From positions 1 to 64,000 of the forward strand of contig CANKUU010000012.1 in NCBI GenBank assembly GCA_947486785.1: DNA of 64,000 bases, read 5' to 3'. Source of the DNA: an uncultured Flavobacteriaceae bacterium (GTDB lineage Bacteria > Bacteroidota > Bacteroidia > Flavobacteriales > Flavobacteriaceae). Position 1 is the first letter of the stretch. Every line of letters begins with the position of its first letter. Position numbers and translations under genes: made by a program. Shown here one piece after another: positions 38,701-44,634 of this stretch. The notes under the pieces are model-generated. The model saw nothing but the letters and a program-made list of their open reading frames with translations. It was not told the origin of the DNA and ran no database searches.

Positions 38701-39103
38701 TAGAAGTCAAAGAAGCAGATTGCGATGCACTACTACCCCGGTAGTTTACATAAAACTTGTTACCGCTGGGTGATTCAAACCGAAGTCCACTATTTTTTAA
38801 AACTTTACCTGTATTACTATTATTTACTAAAATAATATTGTTATCTCCGTTTGACATGTTGTAAACACCTGGAGCTGTATTTGATATGTTAAATGTTGCA
38901 ACAGGAGTGTTACTTGTTCCCCGATATACATTTACCTCAAATAATGTGGGTTCTGGAGTGGATAAATAGACCGCTTGCTCACTAATACCTGCATTATTTA
39001 TACCTTGTTTCAATGGCGGTAAATAATGCAGATCACTTAATTGTGCTTTTACGGATACAACAACTCCAAATACGAAGCAACAAAATAGTATTTTTCTAAT
39101 CAT
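26777..39103 (-). CDS. Giant cell-surface adhesin with SprB-like repeats and T9SS type B sorting domain
   Basis: A secreted protein of about 4108 residues, probably attached to the cell surface. Start 39103 is used because a signal peptide (hydrophobic core, ends near residue 21) begins there; the ATG at 39202 would bury it behind 33 extra residues. Numbering from 39202: an N-terminal region (about 60-570) like the IgGFc-binding/CHU_C-associated module; a DUF11-like domain (about 577-690, VNKTIDKAEILEGETATF); calcium-binding DxDxDG repeats (about 697-720); many ~85-100-residue SprB-like repeats from about 1330 to 4000 (pattern GGxxPYxYSxDGG...YTITVKDxxGC); an inserted jelly-roll-like domain (about 1827-2034); and a C-terminal type B sorting domain (from about 4050, IPNYFTPNGDGNNDKWMPKN...GDYWYKI). 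Export by T9SS is strongly implied. No gliding-motility partners are adjacent. Confidence 0.92.
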   Translation of the reverse strand: MIRKILFCCFVFGVVVSVKAQLSDLHYLPPLKQGINNAGISEQAVYLSTPEPTLFEVNVYRGTSNTPVATFNISNTAPGVYNMSNGDNNIILVNNSNTGKVLKNSGLRFESPSGNKFYVNYRGSSASQSASLTSKGRQAFGKKFKWGGVPNLGSHVSKSNTLGIMATEDNTTINLFGYDPDCQFRVGNNIAGITANIHQITLNANESFVYETYIGNNPTKAHEDGWIGASIVADKNIVISNGSINFGRQAGSGNRDAGIDQPVPENKLGKEYVFVRGNGHANGWTEFPLIIAITDNTQIFVNGSTTPIATLNNGEYFEVPSSFYSSNTAGANMLVQTSKDAYAYQCVGGSHLAYTQGLNFVAPLNCLLPDVMDNIPDISNMAGTQVSGGLTIIAAKNTADANIHVTDGNGSVTLPASNPVAGSTDWKTYFIPNLNGNVSIQSTGPMAIGFFGYNGARGVAGYFSGFDTVPEVTLEIRGASGCFVGSEIFEATSNFDAYQWFEDGVAIPGANSPSYAPQGAGEFFVRGTKGPCTYDSNAIQALYCDPDVIVNKTIDKAEILEGETATFTIRVRNLGVGPVTHLQITDNIPTGLSLVSAFTVSGSWSGNTWNIGTLDGGDTAILKLKVKADEIDTLPLLSLTNTAYNTQDQTDSNTTPDHPSAHIVVHNDYDNDGVNDTTDLDDDNDGVYDLQECPNLAFNLSKGDTYVTNLNGVKKYLIFDIFTIDNSFNFKINGNDIAGEIQFHNDSEGNLARFLDGFSYGENSIPQVWKITGSPGSPVIRVVVDETGKFQLFGAQSSNGPLEPMVLTTPANTFSWNLSGNNTVSIQQKVAGPTHMRGISYTTNCDTDLDGIPDHLDLDSDGDGCSDANEFYKDETADGGDGGEYGTGVPVVESSNGKVNSASYVRVVAPEILLGNTSEDLGGNNINGQALSLGQTFEYVLRFQNTGDDRATNYTIRDILPKNISLDKVDITNAPGTTHTYDINTNTISFSIPNNLVEVGDPKYSIRIRVTLASNCSDFVDACSSQLVNKAYSTYKGVTNTNTFTDEMGSNSITGCPRTPETADNSIRNDLSSCNEAKKVQLCGENVILSAGKGFTSYKWVLDTNGNKQIDAGDTVINDGDPDSNPRTLLVTTPGIYIVEKKSEGSCPKLIEIMNVQRFGTTQTNPIIDYFNKVNSDLNSENDLKGEIATCSVDGDALQKIFLCGANDEATIQLGISDAQSIEWQKLEEGSCSAASADCANKNATCNWSNIATSANYTISDEGDYRIVINYQNGCFNRFYFKVFKNNLDIAHTSKDILCATPGNIRITNVKGGYGFQLINAVDNSIIVPFSASNGPNFDISSSGTYKVQITALNPSNNAPIEGSCIFETEDIGIKEINFSTTLTMTPADCNTLGKISISALNALPNYSYELRLDDGSNGGLGTLVSNELAIKDNTFTFLNVNPEDYIVIIRTQDGCVDSKKITVTQIPELTLSATTSENISCYPGIVNLTPAGGLPSPNYEMAIWSKDGTQLYSNENSVPDDKFQTNASFLFGNDGNPNREGDYQFILRDGNGCFAISNEVRVEDLGILAISATDSGINCADASTATMTITVTGGTAPYQYSLDGGATYQNTKTFANLSAGFYTITVKDASGINGIGCVESFDYEISQPYRLTASAAIIEDASCNSSGALVKILNGSGGQAPYEYSFDGGTTFSSNASQNLLAGTYQLSIKDNLGCTFDMEFTVPNSPIDPSFTSNVIYDCDGLGTITIQPSNTTDFIYEYALNANDNTPASKNVFDAVSNGTHTVSVSFASAVAPNQSTLFLETFGAGPTTMIAEIGPDYCFEPQDGSTVACNRGPSGILVNGEYTVTKFVTNPISVLTSPKDHTGLVDGRFLAIDISTFSDTGVERLNTVLWKKQNVQVLPNREILINFWAYNLMNVTGSGNNPEVLVEIYDNSGSLIFSKETSEIPKNTTDTDWHQRMITFNPGANTNIDIVFKSNVNSNDGNDLILDDIQASQIPDICEKTQDITVVVEDNQEFVADELGKNNPNCNGASDGSIRFEVSNFDTATGFEYSIDGGANWNTSLVSPVTTAATLADGTYTVQIRRLNDTSCTTSFTSTLTQPSKIVPLLAQTGEYTCFNTGATLKASASGGSPGYEYQLENTSNTVIATYQTDATFTNIPEGDYVVRVKDKKGCEIVSTNSITVDAPEKIDFNLSATACYDGQNNASVTVDVTKGNGNYKFKINDNTWQTPIPSTATTYTFSGLSNGSYNIQVTDDFGCVSALKTISIKPTLTAEIDVVDVSSCANGSITINASGGDGNYSYAFLTSGTTVQDSDFKAANVFAITSLTVGDYDVYARDHNGTKPFCQFMQKVTLKNIPPLAFTAEATNPTCFGEKGSIKVLITEGSAPYTYKLVDVDHAMANQTQSSVVNTTKTYFNLIPGNYSVTITDATGCSKTVSNVVVTQPDELTTDITGITPASCTGDVNDFGFAFNNYPTTLGTIEFSDDGGATWIKDNTNPGVSDRLTGYVSGSTVYPSMRTIDTSGNTVCQVDLDPFIIPYPLDDLDISISAVVVECNELQVTVQGGEGVAPYSYAYSDDPGNFNPLTASWQAGGSQDNLGNTVPAGAGMYVWENLIPGKTYVFYVKDFNNCTRQSTVNVNDITTNPMEITASYEPSCNGASDGEINYTIVDSDGITEPMMNWTLYDINDNIIKSSPGNIPYSNTISITNLAEGEYYIVVQQVDSSGLSKCISGSENLIIEELDLITATLKVVQDISCEAPGIISIENIQGGGGVFTYNISGPPSFTTITGITDNPVEIAANSPAGSYMVSIADQFGCSALLGSVNLKLAPNPKITNLNVDNCGSSATVTIQATSASPAKILFSIDAGSTYFDNDGIFKNIPVGSYTALIKDGNGCTAAKNFKVHSSLQASVNLDKALGCGVDSEAKIKIEVAAGSGNYEYDIVNTSGTFVARQTLASNPLTALVSTADTYTVNIYDTKNSPECKRTFTVNIPTAIVPDFTAESKAISCFGANDGAIVLTQINNGNNPLVYSLVPNNGTFNAAKATYENLPPGNYKVTAKGPNGCTTVKSNILVNEPNAITFDAPTVTPFKCTSENTPNNARIAINTSSISGGSNTFVRYEFVDNASGNTLQNGTESDYIFTDFAGGDISVIVYDSNGCSGQNSITIPAFDALGTATISVDNAISCSTFVEDISISISSSITNNGSNPTNYKFRQLPSGVSQDSNQFTNLSPGNYTFAIRNVSTGCEVTIDHTVANPNTFNVSVEKLADVVCFGDNGSVKLLMSDTTYTGGFNWNVYNTNGTLDDRSDDGAAVISGMLPDFGPTLPISLPAGNYLVEVTQDAFPNCSQVRSFSITSPSAAIGLDPVEISDVGCSNNQGTALISPSGGEAPYNIVLTNTTTGTATNVTQVNKNLFQNLGAGQYSVSVTDALSCTNNFTNVFELVVPDAISGTISATTLTCDGDADAIITFSINPRNVTTNYRYVLNTFNDLTGSTLLRSTAPQTSSNFINQGAGFYSISVVDDMGCSFESNRIEIVNPTETHGMLVTLASLSCKSNAELQLTATGGEAPYMWSADGITFDVMNGINGPNTHVFQNITAGTYQFYIRDSFNCISTFSNEIKISALKPLTLDVDTTAAIINCNGESTAIIEANADGAKGNYQYGLFSDAALTNVIRPYQNSGTFVDLSSQNYYVSVTSEDCELTSDEVVITEPDLLVVNTTITEVSCNGGSDGAIVIEATGGSGDYQYAISPNLNQFDNKNTFEDLSIGDYTVIVQDGKGCFELVEFSINEPEALEITLNATHEICSGDSAGTIMVNITGGTAPYSTRLSTETSFVQDRVLFTNLQAGAYIIFVRDANGCDANSAISVEVGANLNATAEVTYECSGTTPNNRLSLVFEDDSIASDLLYALDSTNSSDLVLEPNFENLSPGNHYITIVHAYGCMNTIDFEVEDYEPLVLTLEQLGLNEITANAEGGREGYTYYFNDKDNGEDNTFYIKRTGTYTVRVVDENGCESIETIDMEFIDIEIPNYFTPNGDGNNDKWMPKNIEQFPNIFISIFDRYGRKVYQIIDNEDGWNGLYEDADLPTGDYWYKIKLNGEDDKREFIGHFTLYR

Positions 39104-39164
39104 GCTTAACTTTATTTTACTTTTGGATATAAATCGTCCAAATGCAAAAAAATAGTATGAAAAG

Positions 39165-39193
39165 CTCTTTGACAAAATTTTGTTGCCAAAGAG
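39165..39193. promoter_or_regulatory. Palindrome in the adhesin 5' region
   Basis: CTCTTTG (39165-39171) pairs with CAAAGAG (39187-39193) and encloses the self-complementary ACAAAATTTTGT. It lies 62-90 bases upstream of the preferred adhesin start, in the leader or promoter, and could be an operator or an mRNA hairpin. The function is not known. Confidence 0.4.
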
Positions 39194-39202
39194 TCTCATC
39201 AT

Positions 39203-39667
39203 GTTGTCTAATAAAAGAATACGCTAAACCAAGCCTTTTTTTTTTATGGGTATAGAGTGGTAACTAGCTAAAAAAACTACGATATAACAACACATGAACA
39301 TCTAAAAAACACTAAATATTTACCCAAATTTTCGCTCTCGATAGTCTTGAAATTTATTTTTGCTGGGATAAAATTAACTTATAATCATAACGTTTTTCGA
39401 AGCTATGAAGTATACTTTGGCACCTGTCTCTAATTAAGAGAAATAATTACAACTTCTAAAAAAGTGACTTAGGTATAACTCAAAGGGTTTTAACACATGT
39501 CTTTTATTAAAAAAAAGTATATCACTAAGGTTTGTTCTATTTTTTTAACAAAAAACAGAAGTCTATGTATTTCTATACTGGATTAAAAAAAATAGCTCAT
39601 TCAAGAAAACTTGCACCAAATGGTGCTATGTATCAAACTAATTTTACTTAATTTAGCTGTATTGCAA
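39203..39667. other. Intergenic region between adhesin and tRNA-Leu
   Basis: 465 AT-rich bases upstream of both the minus-strand adhesin and the plus-strand tRNA-Leu. No exact TTG/TAnnTTTG pair was found for either transcript, and no open frame of note is present. Confidence 0.5.
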
Positions 39668-39754
39668 GCACACGTGGCGGAATTGGTAGACGCGCCAGCT
39701 TGAGGGGCTGGTGGCCATTAGGTCGTGGAAGTTCGAGTCTTCTCGTGTGCACCA
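39668..39754 (+). tRNA. tRNA-Leu (GAG anticodon)
   Basis: A class II tRNA of 84 bases plus an encoded CCA (39752-39754): acceptor GCACACG with CGTGTGC, anticodon stem CCAGC with GCTGG around loop TTGAGGG (anticodon GAG), a variable arm, and T arm GAAGTTCGAGTCTTC. It is followed by a terminator that begins within the CCA. Confidence 0.97.
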
Positions 39755-39793
39755 AAACCTTGGCTTATTAGTTACGCCAAGGTTTTATTTTTT
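39754..39793 (+). terminator. Terminator after tRNA-Leu
   Basis: AAAACCTTGGC (39754-39764) pairs with GCCAAGGTTTT (39776-39786), an 11-bp stem, followed by TATTTTTT. It starts at the last base of the encoded CCA. Confidence 0.9.
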
Positions 39794-39840
39794 AAAAATA
39801 CAAATTGACAAAATACTTTTATTTAAGAATAATTAAAAAA

Positions 39841-39872
39841 TTTGTTACTTACTTCGATAGATTCTAGGTTTG
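39841..39872 (+). promoter_or_regulatory. Promoter of the carotenoid operon
   Basis: TTTG (39841-39844), a 20-base spacer and TAGGTTTG (39865-39872), an excellent consensus match. The predicted start near 39879 is about 20 bases before the regulator's ATG (39899). It presumably drives carH-like, crtI, crtB and crtZ, and is the likely target of the encoded regulator. Confidence 0.8.
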
Positions 39873-39898
39873 CATTACCATGTTTTTAAAAGAATAGG

Positions 39899-40795
39899 AT
39901 GAACAATGTGAAAAAACAATTTAGTATTCGTGATTTAGAGAACCTATCCGGAATAAAAGCTCATACTATACGTATATGGGAAAAACGCTATGGATTACTA
40001 ATACCAGAACGTACGTCTACAAATATTAGAACCTACAGTTTAGTTAGTCTTCAAAAGCTGTTGAATATTACCCTACTTTATAATCACGGACACAAAATTT
40101 CTAAAATAGCCAAAATTCCGGAAGAGAATATACCACTTATCGTGCGAGAAATTGTTGCTAAAAATAGCGTTAAAAATCACGCAATTAGTGCTTTTAAACT
40201 AGCAATGATCAATTTTGATCAGTCACTTTTTGTTAGCACTTTTAATAGCATCATGGTTAATCGTACTTTTAGAGAAGTATTTAAAGATGTTTTTATTCCT
40301 TTTCTTAATGAATTAGGATTGCTTTGGCAAACCAACAGTATTAGCCCTGCTCATGAACACTTTATAACCGGTTTAATTAAGCAAAAATTAATAGTAAGCA
40401 CAGAAAGATTAGAGTTGCAAACAACAAAGACCGACAAGGTATTTGTTCCCTTTTTACCTGAGAATGAAATTCACGAGATTGGACTTCTATATCTAAATCA
40501 TGAAATAGTTCTTCATGGATACAAATCAATATACCTTGGGCAAACCGTACCTTTAGAAACTTTAAAAGATGTTATGCAATACTTTGATAATATACATTTC
40601 ATTACTTATTTTACAGTTGCCCCTTCGAAAGATAAACTTGAAAAATATATCGAAGATTTTTCTGACTTGGTTAGTGGTTACAGCAGTAATAAATTATGGG
40701 TTTTAGGGTATCAAACCCGACATTTAGACAATTCTAAATTGCCTAACTACATTTCAACATTTAATTCTATTGATCAAGTAATTAAAGAATTGTAA
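39899..40795 (+). CDS. CarH-like MerR-family regulator with B12-binding domain
   Basis: A 298-residue regulator with an N-terminal MerR helix-turn-helix (about 8-75: FSIRDLENLSGIKAHTIRIW, EKRYGLL.PERT) and a C-terminal cobalamin-binding module. The middle domain carries W-x9-EH (LLWQTNSISPAHEHF), the CarH motif that caps adenosylcobalamin, and the Rossmann part has E-I-H-E-I-G, the E/DxHxxG lower-ligand histidine. The later SxL and GG motifs are not obvious. In Thermus and Myxococcus such proteins repress carotenoid genes in the dark and release DNA in light. Here it is the first gene of the crt operon, 2 bases before crtI, supporting the same role by inference. Confidence 0.85.
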   Translation: MNNVKKQFSIRDLENLSGIKAHTIRIWEKRYGLLIPERTSTNIRTYSLVSLQKLLNITLLYNHGHKISKIAKIPEENIPLIVREIVAKNSVKNHAISAFKLAMINFDQSLFVSTFNSIMVNRTFREVFKDVFIPFLNELGLLWQTNSISPAHEHFITGLIKQKLIVSTERLELQTTKTDKVFVPFLPENEIHEIGLLYLNHEIVLHGYKSIYLGQTVPLETLKDVMQYFDNIHFITYFTVAPSKDKLEKYIEDFSDLVSGYSSNKLWVLGYQTRHLDNSKLPNYISTFNSIDQVIKEL

Positions 40796-40797
40796 AA

Positions 40798-42258
40798 ATG
40801 CCAAAAAAAATAAGCATCATTGGATCAGGTTTTTCATCATTATCAGCCGCCTGTTATCTTGCAAAAGCGGGATATGAAATTACTGTTTTTGAGAAAAACA
40901 TAAAGCCTGGTGGTAGAGCAAGACAACTAAAACGAGATGGCTTTACCTTTGATATGGGACCTAGTTGGTATTGGATGCCCGATATATTTGATAAGTTTTT
41001 TGCAGACTTTAATAAAAAAACAGCTGATTATTATTCATTAGATCAACTAAGTCCGGCCTACAAAATATTTTTTTCAGACGATATTATTACCATAGGTGAT
41101 AGCTTAGAAAAAATTAGTGAAGAATTTGAGCGCATAGAGCCTGGTAGTTCTAAACCATTGAAAAAATTCATTTTAAAAGCAAAAGAAAATTATAGTATTG
41201 CGATTGACAAAGTGGTACTAAGACCCGGTATTAGCCCTTTTGAACTGGTAACTAAAGAGACTATTCTTAAGGTAGATCAATTCTTTAAAACTATAAGTAG
41301 TGAGGTTCGAAAGAACTTTAAAAACAAAAAACTTATCTCAACGCTTGAATTTCCAGTACTTTTTTTAGGGGCTAAACCTAATAAAACACCGTCTTTCTAT
41401 AATTTTATGAATTTTGCTGACTTTGGTTTAGGTACATGGCACCCTAAGGGAGGCATGTACGAGATTATTAAAGCGATGTTATCACTAGCAGAAGAATTAG
41501 GTGTAACCATACACACAAATTCGGCAGTAGAAAAAATAAATATAGAAAACCGATGTGCAAATGGGGTTACTATAAAGGGTAAAACTATTTTCTCAGATTA
41601 CGTTTTAAGCGGTGCAGATTACCACCACTCTGAGACTTTACTTTCTAAAGAATATCGCCAATATTCAGAGAAATACTGGTCAAAAAAGACATTTGCACCA
41701 TCGTCATTACTATTTTATATTGGTTTTAATAAAAAACTTCGTAATATAGAGCATCACAACCTGTTTTTCGATACTGACTTCGAACAACATGCTGAGGAAA
41801 TATATGATGAGCCAAAATGGCCAACAGATCCAATGTTTTACGCAAATTTTCCTTCAGTAACTGATGAAAGTATGTCCCCAACAGGTTGCGAAACTGGTTT
41901 CTTTTTAATACCCATAGCGCCGGACTTAGAAGATACACCAGAATTAAGAGAACAATATTTCAACCTTATGATGAAGCGATTTGAACAAAAAACAAAACAA
42001 ACTGTTAAAGATCATATTTTGTTTAAAGAATCTTTTTGCGTTAGCGATTTTCAAGAAGAATACAATTCATATAAAGGAAATGCCTACGGTATGGCAAATA
42101 CGCTTTCACAAACTGCATTTTTACGTCCAAAATTAAAAAGTAGTAAAGTAAAAAACTTATATTTCACAGGGCAATTGACCGTTCCTGGGCCAGGAGTGCC
42201 CCCCTCCTTAATTTCAGGAAAATTAGTTTCTGAACTAATTATTAAAGCAAATAAATGA
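40798..42258 (+). CDS. crtI: Phytoene desaturase
   Basis: FAD-dependent carotenoid desaturase that converts phytoene to lycopene through several double-bond insertions. The 486-residue product has the N-terminal dinucleotide-binding fold (IIGSGFSSLSAACYLAKAG...VFEKNIKPGGRA), the conserved GPSWYWMPDIFDKFFADF segment, and the CrtI C-terminal signature LYFTGQLTVPGPGVPPSLISGK. The start ATG is 2 bases after the regulator stop, and crtB overlaps its end by 4 bases (ATGA), so the four genes are translationally coupled. Membrane-associated, with FAD as cofactor by family. Confidence 0.95.
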   Translation: MPKKISIIGSGFSSLSAACYLAKAGYEITVFEKNIKPGGRARQLKRDGFTFDMGPSWYWMPDIFDKFFADFNKKTADYYSLDQLSPAYKIFFSDDIITIGDSLEKISEEFERIEPGSSKPLKKFILKAKENYSIAIDKVVLRPGISPFELVTKETILKVDQFFKTISSEVRKNFKNKKLISTLEFPVLFLGAKPNKTPSFYNFMNFADFGLGTWHPKGGMYEIIKAMLSLAEELGVTIHTNSAVEKINIENRCANGVTIKGKTIFSDYVLSGADYHHSETLLSKEYRQYSEKYWSKKTFAPSSLLFYIGFNKKLRNIEHHNLFFDTDFEQHAEEIYDEPKWPTDPMFYANFPSVTDESMSPTGCETGFFLIPIAPDLEDTPELREQYFNLMMKRFEQKTKQTVKDHILFKESFCVSDFQEEYNSYKGNAYGMANTLSQTAFLRPKLKSSKVKNLYFTGQLTVPGPGVPPSLISGKLVSELIIKANK

Positions 42259-43094
42259 AAAGTATCTTTGATCAAGTCTCCTATGATTGCAGTAAAATTG
42301 TAACCCAATCTTACAGCACATCGTTTTCTTTAGCTACTAAAATGCTAAGCGCTAAAATTAGACCCGATATTTACAATATCTATGGCTTTGTACGTTTTGC
42401 AGACGAGATAGTTGACACTTTTCATGAGTACGATAAAACAGCATTATTTAACAAGTTTGAGGCAGACCTAAAAGATGCACTTGAATTTAAAATTAGTTTA
42501 AATCCTATTTTAAATTCGTTTCAGTATACCTTTCACAAATATCAAATACCCTTTCATCTGGTGCAATCTTTTATGAAGAGTATGCGAATGGATCTTGTAA
42601 AAAACAACTACCGAAGCCAAGAAGAATACAAAGAGTATATCTATGGATCTGCTGACGTTGTTGGCCTTATGTGCCTTAAAGTTTTTGTCAATGGAAATGT
42701 GACCAAATATGACTCTTTAAAAGCTTCGGCAATGGCTTTAGGTTCGGCTTTTCAAAAGGTAAATTTTTTACGTGATTTAAAGGCTGATTTCGAAGATTTA
42801 AATAGAGCCTATTTTCCGCATGCTGATTTAAACGATCTTAACGAGCACTCGAAACAGCAAATAATTACCGAAATAGAAGATGATTTTAAAGCCGCCTATG
42901 AAGGAATTTTAAAATTACCCAACGAGGCTAAATTTGGTGTTTATACCGCTTATAGATACTATTATAAACTATTGCAAAAATTACAGAATACTCCTTCTAT
43001 CGAAATAAAAAATACTAGAATTAGAGTGCCAAACTATCAAAAATTTGGTCTTCTAGCAAAATCATACGTTAACTACAAATTACATTTAGTTTAA
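42255..43094 (+). CDS. crtB: Phytoene synthase
   Basis: Condenses two geranylgeranyl diphosphates to phytoene, the committed carotenoid step. The 279-residue product shows both aspartate motifs of squalene/phytoene synthases: DEIVD (about 56-60, in FVRFADEIVDTF) and DLKAD (in NFLRDLKADFEDLNRAYFP). SYSTSFSLATKML at the start is the typical N-terminal helix. It overlaps crtI by 4 bases and precedes crtZ by 1 base. Confidence 0.95.
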   Translation: MKSIFDQVSYDCSKIVTQSYSTSFSLATKMLSAKIRPDIYNIYGFVRFADEIVDTFHEYDKTALFNKFEADLKDALEFKISLNPILNSFQYTFHKYQIPFHLVQSFMKSMRMDLVKNNYRSQEEYKEYIYGSADVVGLMCLKVFVNGNVTKYDSLKASAMALGSAFQKVNFLRDLKADFEDLNRAYFPHADLNDLNEHSKQQIITEIEDDFKAAYEGILKLPNEAKFGVYTAYRYYYKLLQKLQNTPSIEIKNTRIRVPNYQKFGLLAKSYVNYKLHLV

Positions 43095-43095
43095 A

Positions 43096-43542
43096 ATGAA
43101 AATTATTCTTTGGTTGCTTATATTTTTTGGTACATTCTCGCTAATGGAATTTATGGCTTGGTTTACGCATAAATACGTCATGCATGGTTTTTTATGGGTT
43201 CTACATAAAGATCATCACCATAAAGACCATAACTCTTGGTTTGAAAGAAACGACGCATTTTTTATATTTTATGCAGTTGTTAGTATTTCGTTGTTTTATT
43301 CTGGCGCAAACGGATGGTGGCCTGGGTGGGCTTTGGGCTTTGGAATTTTAGCTTACGGAATTGCTTACTTCCTAGTTCATGATATATTTATACATCAAAG
43401 GTTTAAGCTTTTTAGAAATGCAAACCATTGGTATGCGAAAGGAGTTAGGCGCGCGCATAAAATTCATCATAAACATTTAGGAAAAGAAGATGGTGAGTGC
43501 TTTGGAATGCTTTTTGTTCCTTTTAAGTATTTCAGAAAATAG
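43096..43542 (+). CDS. crtZ: Beta-carotene hydroxylase
   Basis: Di-iron membrane hydroxylase that adds 3-hydroxyl groups to beta-carotene to give zeaxanthin. The 148-residue product has the histidine clusters of the fatty acid hydroxylase/CrtZ family: HKYVMHG, HKDHHHKDH, HDIFIHQRF and HKIHHKH, and about four membrane segments. It is the last gene of the operon, 1 base after crtB. The substrate requires a lycopene cyclase (CrtY), which is not in this window. Confidence 0.94.
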   Translation: MKIILWLLIFFGTFSLMEFMAWFTHKYVMHGFLWVLHKDHHHKDHNSWFERNDAFFIFYAVVSISLFYSGANGWWPGWALGFGILAYGIAYFLVHDIFIHQRFKLFRNANHWYAKGVRRAHKIHHKHLGKEDGECFGMLFVPFKYFRK

Positions 43543-44634
43543 GGCCACATAGACCTCTTTTAGCGTATTTTGAGTCTGTTTTTAAAAAATTTGATATCCT
43601 TACTATTCATTACATCTATCTATTTAGGCACTTTCAGCAGTAAGCCAATTTTTTAAAATAGGATTGATTAAAAATTCTTTTGAATTTATTTTTGGGGCAT
43701 TTTTTTTATGTTTTTACAAGTCCTTTTTTCAAAGCTATAGATTTGAAACTTGATTCGAGTAAGGTTTTTAGCCAGTCAGCCCTTTGTGTTGTTTTTAATT
43801 TTTGTTTAGGCAACCTGTTATAGCTCTCTTTCTAGTCTCCTTCCAATTTGGAGGACATTTGCAGGAAGCGGCACCGAGAAAAATACACATAGTATTTCCG
43901 TTTGCTTGGCGCTAGCCATTATCATTTTTTGAGAGGGTAATGCTCTTTTTTATAGCTAAAACAACCCTAGAAGCGTGAGACTCTATCTTTATTAATGATA
44001 TCGGACATTTAATTTCGTTGCTTTTCGTGCTTGCCAGCCCTTCACTTTGATTTGAAATCAGTCCTGATATTGAAACCTTCTACTCTTATGGGTATTATAT
44101 ATGCCATCTGCGCCTTCCAATCTGGAATTTGCCCTAGTGAGTCTTTGTGCTTTGAATAGGGCATCTCGAAAACGATTGCTCTCACGGAAAACCTTCAAAC
44201 ATCCATGTTCTAAGAAGCTGACACTGTCTATCTGGCATTGATTCACCTTGGGACCGAATTCAAAGGGCTAAATCTCTTTTCCGAGGGCAATTAGGCGCAA
44301 GTAATTCTTGTGGACACCCACGATACTCTTCCTATCCAAAAATAAAATACGTTTAGTTAAGGCCTCCTTATTAAAGATCTTATACATATGGCAAGTTAGT
44401 AAGGTATTACGATTACCACTTATAGGATAAAACTAATCGAGTTTAACTTGTGCTTTAGTAAAGAAAAAAATATATGGAATGTGGTTACAACAACTAAAAA
44501 AAATAGAAACTACTTTTTAATCTAGCTTCGCAACTAATCAAGAACTAACAGTAGAAATATAAAATATAGAGGAATAATAAGAGGTGTATAACAGCAAAAG
44601 CTACTTTTCGTATTTTGTATGGTACCTTGGTTAA
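43543..44634. other. Gene-free region with degenerate repeat copy B
   Basis: About 1.1 kb between crtZ and the convergent thioredoxin-like gene. It holds copy B of the degenerate element (43626-43970) and a 62-codon minus-strand frame (44058-44246) with no recognised family. No clear terminator was seen for crtZ. Confidence 0.55.
43626..43970. repeat. Degenerate dispersed repeat, copy B
   Basis: Aligns in the same orientation with copy A at 5732-6065 over ~340 bases; shared blocks are listed there. Neither copy encodes an intact protein. Confidence 0.7.

Noticed and set aside
26777-39103. Repeated motifs in the giant gene as a CRISPR array or tandem DNA repeat
   Set aside because: The repetition is at protein level (SprB-like domains); the DNA units differ in length and sequence and lie in one continuous coding frame.
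39104-39202. Adhesin start at ATG 39202
   Set aside because: It would place 33 residues before a good signal peptide; the ATG at 39103 gives a normal N-terminus.
44058-44246. 62-codon minus-strand open frame as a gene
   Set aside because: Lies next to the degenerate repeat copy B, no recognised domain and no promoter; likely part of decayed DNA.
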